Of a DNA stretch of 6,244 bases, positions 1-5,673 are shown piece by piece (the first letter of the stretch is position 1; every line of letters starts with the position of its first letter). The position numbers and the translations under genes were made by a program. The stretch lies in assembly GCA_003485885.1 (NCBI GenBank), contig DNHM01000239.1, positions 1,174-7,417 on the forward strand, written 5' to 3'. The notes under the pieces are model-generated. The model had not been told where the DNA came from, searched no databases, and worked only from the letters and a program-made list of their open reading frames with translations. The stretch is from Acidimicrobiaceae bacterium. Lineage in GTDB: Bacteria > Actinomycetota > Acidimicrobiia > Acidimicrobiales > UBA10347.

Positions 1-1
1 G

Positions 2-58
2 GTCAGTGGCGCAGCTGCGGTGAACCTCGTAGCGCTGATCACCGCGCTGGCGACCTGA
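2..58 (+). CDS. possible 3' end of a plus-strand gene (partial)
   Basis: An open frame runs from the left edge to a TGA at 56-58 and gives 18 residues, VSGAAAVNLVALITALAT. They are hydrophobic and could be the end of a membrane helix. If real, it converges on the amidohydrolase and the two reading frames overlap by 20 bp (39-58). The support is only an open frame with plausible composition, plus the absence of any minus-strand start codon in 1-38. It could equally be non-coding sequence downstream of the amidohydrolase. No function can be given. Confidence 0.3.
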   Translation, partial: VSGAAAVNLVALITALAT

Positions 59-1433
59 GCGTTCGAGTTCGCGCCGCGAGCTGGCCTCGACCCGGTGCTC
101 CGAGAACATCAATTCCCTCAGGCGTAGCTCGGGCCACAATCTCACCCCGGCTGATTGTGAGTTCGGGCCAGCCGGTGACCTGCCAGCCGTCGTACGGCGA
201 ATAACCAGCATTCGAGTGCATGGAGGCACCGTCGATCGTGCGGGTGTCGTTCGGATTCCAGATCACGATGTCGGCATCAGAACCAGGGGCGATTGTGCCC
301 TTGCGGGGATACAGGCCGAAGAGCCGGGCAGCCGTTGTGCTCGTGACCTCGACAAATGTAGCGACCGAGATCTTGCCGGTGACGACCCCCTCGCTCCACA
401 ACACCGGCATGAGTGTCTCGAGTTCGGCCATGCCATGGCGAAGATCGCTCGCTGTCAGCGTCGGGTCCAGCTTTTCGTCGAGCGTCCACGGCGCATGGTC
501 TGTACACACTGTGCTGACGGTCCCATCGTTCAACCCGGCCCAGAGTGCGTCGCGATCTGCGTCGGTGCGAAGTGGTGGAGCGCCGGCGTATTTCGCTCCA
601 TCGGGTTCGTTGAAACGGGACTCGTTCAGATGCAGATAGATCGGCCGGGTCTCGACATGCACCGGCAGACCGCGTGCACGGGCCTTGCGGCAGGCGTCGA
701 GCGCCGCTGCGCTGGATAGGTGAACGACATAAGTCGTAGCGCCGGTAGTTGCGCAATACCCAACGGCCCGTTCGGTCGCGATACGTTCGGCTTCGACCGG
801 TCGCGACTTGGGGAAATGGCTGGCGTCGGTATGGCCAGCCTCATCGAGTGCGTGCCCACAACAATGCATGATGGCTGGATCCTCGCAGTGCACCAGTACC
901 ACAGAGCCTGCGTCGGCAGCTGCCTGCATGGCCCGAAGAAAGCCGTCGAGGTGGCGATCGAACCGACGGAACGACATGAAAATCTTGATGCTCGGATTGC
1001 CGGCCGCGGCCAACTCTTCGATCTGAGCGATGCCCTCGTCGTCAGGGTTGAGCAACACGGTGTGCTGGAAATAGTCGACGATGGCATTAGCCGCGGCATC
1101 AGCATTGTCTCGCAGCAGGCCAGCCTTCATCTGCTCACCCGGCTGGGGGAACGACATGTTGCCGACCGTGGTGACGCCACCAGCTGCAGCGGCGCGGGTA
1201 CCAACTTCGAAGTCATCAACCCACCGCCAGCTGTCAGGTCCGGTACCAGGGGCGGTGAGATGCACATGGGCATCGATACCACCAGGGAGCACATACCGAT
1301 CAGTGGCATCGATCTCGGTGGTACCGGTCATATCGCCACCGATCTGCATGATCACACCGTCACGAACGCCAACGTCGGTGACTGCCTCGATGCCGCTCGT
1401 CACGACAGTGCCATTGCGAATTACAAGATCCAT
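39..1433 (-). CDS. hydantoinase/dihydropyrimidinase-like cyclic amidohydrolase
   Basis: This 464-residue protein belongs to the metal-dependent amidohydrolase superfamily (D-hydantoinase, dihydropyrimidinase, allantoinase and dihydroorotase group), cytoplasmic enzymes that hydrolyse cyclic amide rings; the length is normal. All six expected metal ligands are visible: H56 and H58 (GGIDAHVHL), the lysine that would be carboxylated K150 (SIKIFMSF), H182 (VHCED), H238 (VVHLSS) and D312 (CTDHAPW). The C-terminal YSPYDGW...GWPELTISRGE is the hydantoinase-type closing beta segment. The start is taken as ATG 1433 because MDLVIRNGTVVT is the family's usual beginning; an in-frame GTG at 1448 adds five residues. 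I see no Shine-Dalgarno or TANNNT box close to either start, so it is probably co-transcribed with the hydrolase remnant ending at 1453. The tyrosine usual in hydantoinases after KxFM is Phe here (F154), so the substrate is uncertain. Family placement is confident; the exact reaction is not known. Confidence 0.9.
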   Translation of the reverse strand: MDLVIRNGTVVTSGIEAVTDVGVRDGVIMQIGGDMTGTTEIDATDRYVLPGGIDAHVHLTAPGTGPDSWRWVDDFEVGTRAAAAGGVTTVGNMSFPQPGEQMKAGLLRDNADAAANAIVDYFQHTVLLNPDDEGIAQIEELAAAGNPSIKIFMSFRRFDRHLDGFLRAMQAAADAGSVVLVHCEDPAIMHCCGHALDEAGHTDASHFPKSRPVEAERIATERAVGYCATTGATTYVVHLSSAAALDACRKARARGLPVHVETRPIYLHLNESRFNEPDGAKYAGAPPLRTDADRDALWAGLNDGTVSTVCTDHAPWTLDEKLDPTLTASDLRHGMAELETLMPVLWSEGVVTGKISVATFVEVTSTTAARLFGLYPRKGTIAPGSDADIVIWNPNDTRTIDGASMHSNAGYSPYDGWQVTGWPELTISRGEIVARATPEGIDVLGAPGRGQLAARTRTLRSPAR

Positions 1434-1452
1434 GGATTGAAGAGGCACTGGA

Positions 1453-1605
1453 TCAGAGACCGCTCACGAAGTCGGTCAACGCCGCGATCGGGACATCGAA
1501 CATGGTGTGGTCCATCAAAAAGTCGTGACTGAACAAGATGACTGGTCCGTCGCCACCGCTGTCTTCGTAGCGGATCGGGGTGTCGTTCACAGTCACAGTT
1601 GCCAT
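1453..1605 (-). pseudogene. alpha/beta-hydrolase N-terminal remnant (50 codons)
   Basis: The frame starts at ATG 1605, ends at TGA 1455-1453 and encodes 50 residues. Residues 1-45 read like the first two strands and oxyanion loop of an alpha/beta-hydrolase: VNDTPIRYEDSG, GPVILFSHDF, LMDHTMFDVPIAAL. Family members usually continue to about 260-290 residues with a nucleophile elbow and catalytic Asp and His. All of that is absent, because the amidohydrolase begins 19 nt after the stop. The normally conserved HG of the oxyanion loop is HD here (SHDF). The likeliest reading is a gene that lost its 3' four-fifths by deletion while keeping its promoter, which now probably drives the amidohydrolase. 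A TAGGGT hexamer lies 6 nt before the ATG, fitting a leaderless start. It could still be expressed as a short peptide, but a catalytic role is excluded by the missing residues. Confidence 0.7.
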
Positions 1606-1611
1606 CACCAG

Positions 1612-1617
1612 ACCCTA
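1612..1617 (-). promoter_or_regulatory. putative -10 box (TAGGGT) for hydrolase remnant/amidohydrolase
   Basis: Read on the minus strand, TAGGGT is followed by six bases (CTGGTG) and then ATG at 1605. TANNNT placed 6-7 nt before a start codon is the known actinobacterial leaderless-promoter layout, so transcription would begin at the A of ATG. I see no convincing -35. The box overlaps the palindrome at 1614-1627. Confidence 0.55.
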
Positions 1618-1627
1618 GTTCTCTAGG
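1614..1627. repeat. small palindrome in divergent promoter region, possible operator
   Basis: CCTAG-TTCT-CTAGG is a perfect 5-bp-arm inverted repeat with a 4-base centre. It lies in the 54-bp gap between the divergent hydrolase remnant and the acyl-CoA synthetase. It overlaps the minus-strand -10 box and covers the region about 20-34 bp upstream of the plus-strand -10 box. A dimeric repressor bound here could control both directions. Five-bp arms can occur by chance, so this is a candidate only. Confidence 0.35.
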
Positions 1628-1647
1628 ACTGCTCTATCCGAGCGTCG

Positions 1648-1653
1648 TAGTGT
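1648..1653 (+). promoter_or_regulatory. putative -10 box (TAGTGT) for acyl-CoA synthetase
   Basis: TAGTGT is followed by six bases (CATCGC) and then the ATG at 1660, the leaderless layout also seen at other genes in the window. No Shine-Dalgarno precedes this ATG and no clear -35 is visible. Confidence 0.55.
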
Positions 1654-1659
1654 CATCGC

Positions 1660-3273
1660 ATGGGGACAAGCACTATTCCGGGGTTCGATCCAGATCACGC
1701 ATCGATACCGCAGCTCATTCGGGCGTCGACGACACACTTCGCAGATCGCAACGCCATTCGCGATGGTGATGTAACGCTCACCTATCAAGAACTCGGTGAA
1801 CGCGTTGACCAGGCGGCTCGATCGTTCATCGCATCAGGCATACAGGCCGGTGACACCGTGGCGGTGTGGGCGCCGAACTGCTGGCAGTGGGTCGTGGCCG
1901 GACTGGCAGTGTCGCGAGCCGGCGGTGTACTTGTGCCAATCAACACCCGATTCAAAGGCAACGAGGCCGCCTACGTTCTCAACGCCGCGTCAGTACAGAT
2001 GTTGTTCGTCGCCGATGGTTTCCTAGACACCGACTACAGCGGCTCGTTGGCCACCGAACACCTTCCCATGTTGCAGGCCATTGTCGATCTGACGAGCGGT
2101 GGGGCTCCAGGAACCATCAACTTCGCCGATTTCCTGGCCCGAGGTGACGGCCCAGAATCCGCCGACTACCAGGCCGAGGTCGAACGTCGCACCGATGCGT
2201 TTGCGCCAACCGATGTCGGCTCCATCATGTTCACCTCGGGGACTACGGGACATCCCAAAGGTGTACAGATCGTCGGCGGCGCGATCATCCGGGTGTTCCA
2301 TCCCTACGGCCAGGGACTCGGCGTGCAACCTGGCGATCCCTACCTGCTGGTTAATCCGTACTTCCACGCCTTCGGCTACAACTCGGGCATCATCGTGTGC
2401 CTGATGTTCGGCGCGCTCAACCTGCCGGTCGCGATCTATGACCCTGCCCAAGTGTTGGCCACGATCCAGCGCGAACGTGTCGCCGTGTTCCCCGGTCCGC
2501 CCGCACTGTTTCAAGGTTTGCTCAACCACCCCGAGCTCGATCAGTTCGATATCTCATCATTGCGTTCATGTGTGACTGGCGCCGCTTCGATCCCAGTCGA
2601 GATGATCATCGAGATGCGCGACCGTCTCGGCTTCGACACCATCATGACCGCCTATGGCATGACCGAAACCTCGGGCCTGGCTGCCTATACGCGACCAGGC
2701 GACTCACCAGAAACTATTGCGACTACATCGGGCTGTGCCCCTGCAGGCGTCGAGCTTCGGGTGGTCGACCCAACCGGCGCCGATGTCGAAACCGGAACCG
2801 AAGGCGAGTTGTGGGTCCGCGGCTTCCAGGTCACACCTGGATATCTCGATGCGCCGGAGCAGACGGCCGAAGCGATTGATGCCGATGGTTGGCTCCACAC
2901 CGGTGACATCGCGGTGATGGATGAGCACGGATACATCGACATCACCGACCGGATGAAGGACATGTTCATCATGGGTGGCTTCAATGCTTATCCGGCTGAG
3001 ATCGAACGTGTCTTGGTCGAACACCCGCTCGTGGGTCTCGCCGCAGTTATCGGCGTGCCTGATGAACGAATGGGAGAAGTTGGTGCCGCCTTCATCGTGC
3101 CCAGCCCCCAAGGTGCACCCGATGTTGAAGAACTCATCGCGTGGTGCCGCGAATGTATGGCCAACTACAAGGTGCCTCGCCATGTGTTCATTGTCGACGA
3201 ACTTCCGTTGACCGCGTCGAACAAGGTCCGCAAACCCGAACTGCGAGTCCTGGTTGCTGATCTGCTGGGTTAG
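1660..3273 (+). CDS. FadD3-like acyl-CoA synthetase (AMP-forming)
   Basis: This 537-residue ANL-superfamily ligase would activate a carboxylic acid with ATP to an acyl-adenylate and then a CoA thioester. Core motifs are present and in order: A3 phosphate loop FTSGTTGHPKG (191-201), FHAFGYNSG substrate/linker region (235-243), A5 YGMTE (332-336), A7 TGD (414-416), A8 hinge DRMKD (430-434) with GGFNAYPAEIE (439-449), and A10 with the adenylation lysine K522. A10 reads SNK rather than the usual SGK. From memory, the FGY-x-x-GI stretch, the NPYFH segment and the overall layout resemble mycobacterial FadD3, which acts on the steroid CD-ring propionate HIP. No steroid-degradation gene is nearby, so that substrate is inference. 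The ATG at 1660 is supported by an upstream TAGTGT at leaderless distance. The gene ends on the lipoprotein's stop codon and is divergent from the amidohydrolase unit. Confidence 0.93.
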   Translation: MGTSTIPGFDPDHASIPQLIRASTTHFADRNAIRDGDVTLTYQELGERVDQAARSFIASGIQAGDTVAVWAPNCWQWVVAGLAVSRAGGVLVPINTRFKGNEAAYVLNAASVQMLFVADGFLDTDYSGSLATEHLPMLQAIVDLTSGGAPGTINFADFLARGDGPESADYQAEVERRTDAFAPTDVGSIMFTSGTTGHPKGVQIVGGAIIRVFHPYGQGLGVQPGDPYLLVNPYFHAFGYNSGIIVCLMFGALNLPVAIYDPAQVLATIQRERVAVFPGPPALFQGLLNHPELDQFDISSLRSCVTGAASIPVEMIIEMRDRLGFDTIMTAYGMTETSGLAAYTRPGDSPETIATTSGCAPAGVELRVVDPTGADVETGTEGELWVRGFQVTPGYLDAPEQTAEAIDADGWLHTGDIAVMDEHGYIDITDRMKDMFIMGGFNAYPAEIERVLVEHPLVGLAAVIGVPDERMGEVGAAFIVPSPQGAPDVEELIAWCRECMANYKVPRHVFIVDELPLTASNKVRKPELRVLVADLLG

Positions 3274-3719
3274 CGGTCGAGGGTGAGTTCGAAACGTTCG
3301 CCGCTCCAACCATTGATCTGATCGCGGCCTTCGACAAACACGGTGGTGACATCACTCGGGATGTCAACGGTGTGTGACCGGGTGAATGGCTGCTCGCCCG
3401 CATGATCGTGGGCCAGGACCCGGATACCGAGTTCGTTGTCGTTGGCGTCGAGCACCCGCCACGAATCGGCATAACGAGCAGGCGAATCGTATTCGCTTAA
3501 CAGGGTCACGTTGACGAGCCATGACGAGCCACCGCTGGTCGTTGCAGCGGCATCGACCACAGTGGGGAACAGGCCGTCGTTTTCGGCCTCGCGTAGATTC
3601 TCTGCGGTGACTGCCGGGCCGGCGTTCGCCGGCCCCGCGAGAGTTGGGTCGTCGGTACAGCCGGCTATCACCAGTATCGGGGCAAGGATCGTGACCAATC
3701 CAACAACGATGAGACGCAT
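3270..3719 (-). CDS. small secreted lipoprotein of unknown function
   Basis: The protein has 149 residues. The start is ATG 3719 (MRLIVVGL), although the frame stays open to about 4025, because a lipoprotein signal begins exactly here. Residues 1-20 are a short Arg-bearing head plus a hydrophobic stretch ending VIAG, followed by the lipobox cysteine C21. After a low-complexity linker rich in Ala, Gly and Pro comes a probably all-beta domain (about 65-149) with recognisable conserved pieces: YADSWRV, HDHAGEQPFTR (104-114), RD (132-133) and GWSG (137-140). I recall similar YAD-W...EQPFTR...RD proteins among bacterial secreted hypotheticals, but no function for them. It should be lipid-anchored on the outer face of the cytoplasmic membrane. 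Its TAA and the TAG of the upstream-convergent CoA ligase share TTAG. TACGGT lies 7 nt before the ATG. Confidence 0.85.
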   Translation of the reverse strand: MRLIVVGLVTILAPILVIAGCTDDPTLAGPANAGPAVTAENLREAENDGLFPTVVDAAATTSGGSSWLVNVTLLSEYDSPARYADSWRVLDANDNELGIRVLAHDHAGEQPFTRSHTVDIPSDVTTVFVEGRDQINGWSGERFELTLDR

Positions 3720-3726
3720 GTTCGGA

Positions 3727-3732
3727 ACCGTA
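3727..3732 (-). promoter_or_regulatory. putative -10 box (TACGGT) for the lipoprotein gene
   Basis: On the minus strand TACGGT is followed by seven bases (TCCGAAC) and the ATG at 3719. No Shine-Dalgarno is present, fitting leaderless initiation. The box is part of the left palindrome arm. Confidence 0.55.
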
Positions 3733-3737
3733 CTGGT

Positions 3738-3743
3738 TACGGT
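3738..3743 (+). promoter_or_regulatory. putative -10 box (TACGGT) for the DMT transporter
   Basis: TACGGT is followed by seven bases (TCCGCTG) and a GTG at 3751 that is in frame with the transporter. It mirrors the lipoprotein's box exactly and is the main argument for choosing GTG 3751 as the start. Confidence 0.55.
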
Positions 3744-3750
3744 TCCGCTG

Positions 3751-4656
3751 GTGTCCGCACCTGCCTCCAGTCGATTTGCCGCCGATGGCATGAACCAAGG
3801 CAACTTCAACCGGGTCGACTGGGCACTTCTGCTGACCATTTCGCTGATCTGGGGATCATCTTTTCTCTGGATCGCCATAGGGCTCGATTCGTTCCATCCA
3901 GCAGTCATCGCCCTCTTCCGCATGGTGTTCGGCGCTGGCCTTCTTGCGTTCGTGCCATCGGCTCGCCAATCCATGCCTCGGTCGACCTGGCCAGCCATGA
4001 TGGTTGTGGCGGTTGCCGGGAACACCGCTCCCGCACTTTTCTTCCCACTGGCTCAGCAACGAGTCGAATCCTCGGTCGCTGGCATGCTCAATTCTGTTGG
4101 TCCGATTCTGGTGCTATTTCTATCGGTTGCCATGTTGCGCCGAGCACCGGAACGCAACCAGATCATCGGGCTGATCATCGGCCTGTGTGGCGCGATAACC
4201 ATCGCGGGGGCCAACCTGGCTGGGACCGACGCCGAACCACTCGGTGTCTTCTTCGTGTTCTGCGCGGTCGCCGGCTATTCGATCTCGAACAACTTCTTAC
4301 CCCCACTCGCCCAGGCATACGGCGGCGCTGCGGTGATGGGCCGAGCCATGGTGATCAGCTCAGTCTTGCTCGCTCCATGGGGGTTATGGGGCCTGTCCCA
4401 ATCAAGGTTCGAATGGAAACCGGCCCTCGCCATCGTGATCCTGGGTGTCTTTTGCACGGGTATCGCACGCTCCCTCTTCGCCACACTCAATGGTCGGGTC
4501 GGCGCACCCCGCAGCTCGCTCGTCGGATACCTCGTGCCGGTTACGGCGATCGTGCTTGGAGTCATCGTCCGCAACGAATCCGTTGGTGCAATTGAACTCG
4601 TCGGAACTGCACTCATCCTGTGTGGTGCCGCATTGATCAGCCGAGGCTCTCGCTAG
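3751..4656 (+). CDS. EamA/DMT-superfamily transporter
   Basis: A 301-residue integral membrane protein with the usual ten-helix, two-EamA-repeat length. Hydrophobic segments are regularly spaced, starting with WALLLTISLIWGSSFLW (24-40), where LIWGSSF is the family's N-terminal signature. The second repeat ends with SLVGYLVPVTAIVLGVIV (256-273) followed by NE (E276), matching the family's PV...G...E pattern. Proteins of this superfamily export or import small metabolites such as amino acids; the substrate cannot be read from sequence. The frame is open back to 3511, overlapping the lipoprotein on the other strand, and an in-frame ATG occurs at 3718. I prefer GTG 3751 because TACGGT sits 7 nt upstream and the protein then has a short cytoplasmic head. 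ATG 3790, with no box or Shine-Dalgarno, is the alternative. RidA follows 35 nt after the stop but has its own putative promoter. Confidence 0.88.
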   Translation: MSAPASSRFAADGMNQGNFNRVDWALLLTISLIWGSSFLWIAIGLDSFHPAVIALFRMVFGAGLLAFVPSARQSMPRSTWPAMMVVAVAGNTAPALFFPLAQQRVESSVAGMLNSVGPILVLFLSVAMLRRAPERNQIIGLIIGLCGAITIAGANLAGTDAEPLGVFFVFCAVAGYSISNNFLPPLAQAYGGAAVMGRAMVISSVLLAPWGLWGLSQSRFEWKPALAIVILGVFCTGIARSLFATLNGRVGAPRSSLVGYLVPVTAIVLGVIVRNESVGAIELVGTALILCGAALISRGSR

Positions 4657-4679
4657 ACCCTCACCCCCACGTCGGTGAC

Positions 4680-4685
4680 TAAGGT
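4680..4685 (+). promoter_or_regulatory. putative -10 box (TAAGGT) for the RidA-family gene
   Basis: TAAGGT is followed by six bases (CGACCC) and the ATG at 4692, the same geometry as at the other promoters here. No Shine-Dalgarno precedes the ATG and no -35 is evident in the 35-bp gap after the transporter. Read-through from the transporter is also possible. Confidence 0.5.
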
Positions 4686-4691
4686 CGACCC

Positions 4692-5177
4692 ATGGGACAG
4701 ATCGAGGATCGCATCACTGCAATGGGATTGGCATTGCCTCCCCCGGTTGTTGTGCCGCCCGACGTGCAACTGCCGTTCTCGTTTGTGAACGTCTGCGGCA
4801 ACCGGGCCATTGTCTCAGGCCATGGCCCTCAAGGGCCCGACGGCACTGTCACCGGGCCATTTGGCATCGTAGGCCACGACGTCTCTGTTGATCAGGGGTA
4901 CGATTCCGCCCGGCTTGTCGCCCTATCCATGCTGGGGTCGTTGCATCGTGAACTAGGCACACTCGACAGAATTAGCCACTGGGTCAAGGCCTTGGGCATG
5001 GTGCGATGCGGGTCTGACTTCACCCAACAACCAGCGGTGATCAACGGCTTCAGCGACCTGATCTTGGAGCTCTTCGGTCCTGATGTAGGCCGGCATTCCC
5101 GATCTGCGGTCGGCATGACATCGTTGCCGTTTGGAATACCTGTCGAGATCGAAGCCGAAGTCCTACTCCATAGCTGA
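4692..5177 (+). CDS. RidA/YjgF/YER057c family protein
   Basis: This 161-residue protein belongs to the RidA superfamily, cytoplasmic trimers that in the archetype hydrolyse reactive enamines and imines released by PLP enzymes. Visible landmarks are the SGHGP strand (42-46), the YDSARLVALSML helix (70-81), the second helix around 115-128 (VINGFSDLILELFG), and the closing GRHSRSAVGM...PVEIEAEV. R137 aligns with the catalytic arginine of RidA (ARS-V) and E154 with the conserved glutamate of the IEA strand. It is longer than archetypal RidA (about 130) and carries an N-terminal helix plus an HxRSAVG motif, features of the longer, less characterised subgroup, so deaminase activity is plausible but unproven. 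A strong Shine-Dalgarno 12 bp downstream suggests the decayed permease gene once followed it in an operon. Confidence 0.9.
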   Translation: MGQIEDRITAMGLALPPPVVVPPDVQLPFSFVNVCGNRAIVSGHGPQGPDGTVTGPFGIVGHDVSVDQGYDSARLVALSMLGSLHRELGTLDRISHWVKALGMVRCGSDFTQQPAVINGFSDLILELFGPDVGRHSRSAVGMTSLPFGIPVEIEAEVLLHS

Positions 5178-5189
5178 CCCCATACAAAC

Positions 5190-5194
5190 GGAGG
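5190..5194 (+). promoter_or_regulatory. strong Shine-Dalgarno (GGAGG) before the permease remnant
   Basis: GGAGG ends 8 nt before a GTG at 5203 (VATTMP). It is the clearest ribosome binding site in the window; the other genes appear leaderless or lack one. It fixes the likely original start of the broken permease gene and suggests that gene was translated from an mRNA with a leader, probably one continuing from the RidA gene. Confidence 0.5.
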
Positions 5195-5202
5195 AAAGGC
5201 AA

Positions 5203-5655
5203 GTGGCCACAACAATGCCGATTGTTTGCCATCACCGTGATCAACGCGTTCACCATGAACGCCACACCTGACTTCGACGGCTCCAGAACATTCATCTCAA
5301 CCGAAGTTGACCATCAGTCACCGGTGGCGTTCGCAGCCAACGGTTTCGTGCCCTGCTGGCTCAGGTAAGTGCGGTCGCTGTGGGTGGCGCCGTCTTCGGA
5401 GTCGGCATAGGCGCCGTGGTCCGCAATGTCGGGGGTGCCGTGACCGGTGTGGTCCTGATGCTAATCGTCGCCCCGCCGCTCATCGTGCAACTGGCCAACA
5501 GCACCGCATCGTGGATGCCGAACAGCCTCGCCCTGGTTCTAGCCGGAGTCACAACCGACGTCAGTGGCCCAGCTGCTGTTGCGGCCCTCAGCGCGTGGGC
5601 CTTGGTCTCCACCGGCGTCGGTCTGGTTGCGGTCCAACGCCGCGACGTCATGTAA
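5203..5655 (+). pseudogene. decayed membrane permease, ABC-2-like (frameshifted, internally shortened)
   Basis: No single frame spans this region, but permease-like protein can be read by switching frames. The GTG 5203 frame opens VATTMP and stops at 5269. A second frame, from about 5222, reads LFAITVINAF...FDGSRTFISTEVDHQSP and stops at 5366-5368. The original frame, open from 5311 after a TGA at 5308-5310, then reads LLAQVSAVAVGGAVFGVGIG, VVRNVGGAVTG and ends AVQRRDVM. The last part has about three hydrophobic segments. GxGxGAxxRNxxGAVxG and a terminal RRDV are typical of ABC-2-type permease C-termini (recalled family pattern). Such subunits are usually 240-280 residues; about 150 codons remain, so an internal part, including the usual E-(F/Y)-R-x-x-T loop, is missing. 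The tail has no good start codon of its own (first GTG 5380). Assembly or sequencing error could explain single shifts but not the missing middle. Confidence 0.6.
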
Positions 5656-5673
5656 CTCAGAACGGCAGCGCTT

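Larger units (their letters stand above)
3723..3747. repeat. perfect palindrome with mirrored -10 boxes between divergent genes
   Basis: CGGAACCGTA at 3723-3732 and TACGGTTCCG at 3738-3747 are exact reverse complements with a 5-base centre (CTGGT). It fills most of the 31-bp gap between the lipoprotein ATG (3719, minus) and the transporter GTG (3751, plus). Each arm carries TACGGT pointing outward, 7 nt before its start codon. The site can be read as a bidirectional promoter, as a TetR-like operator covering both promoters, or as both. A terminator role is unlikely given its position between divergent starts and the lack of a T run. Confidence 0.75.

Noticed and set aside
720..1532. A 270-codon plus-strand open frame opposite the amidohydrolase
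   Set aside because: It lies antisense to a protein with a full set of family motifs, its translation has no recognisable domain, and long antisense frames are expected at this base composition.
2704..3309. A 201-codon minus-strand open frame opposite the CoA ligase
   Set aside because: It is a shadow of the ligase coding frame, with no plausible motifs and no promoter or ribosome site.
3720..4025. N-terminal extension of the lipoprotein frame to 4025
   Set aside because: The extension is antisense to the transporter and would bury the lipoprotein signal, which begins exactly at Met 3719 next to a -10 box.
5311..5655. A separate small membrane-protein gene rather than a pseudogene
   Set aside because: There is no ATG and no ribosome site near the beginning of the conserved part, the first GTG (5380) falls inside a hydrophobic helix, and related upstream coding is visible in another frame.
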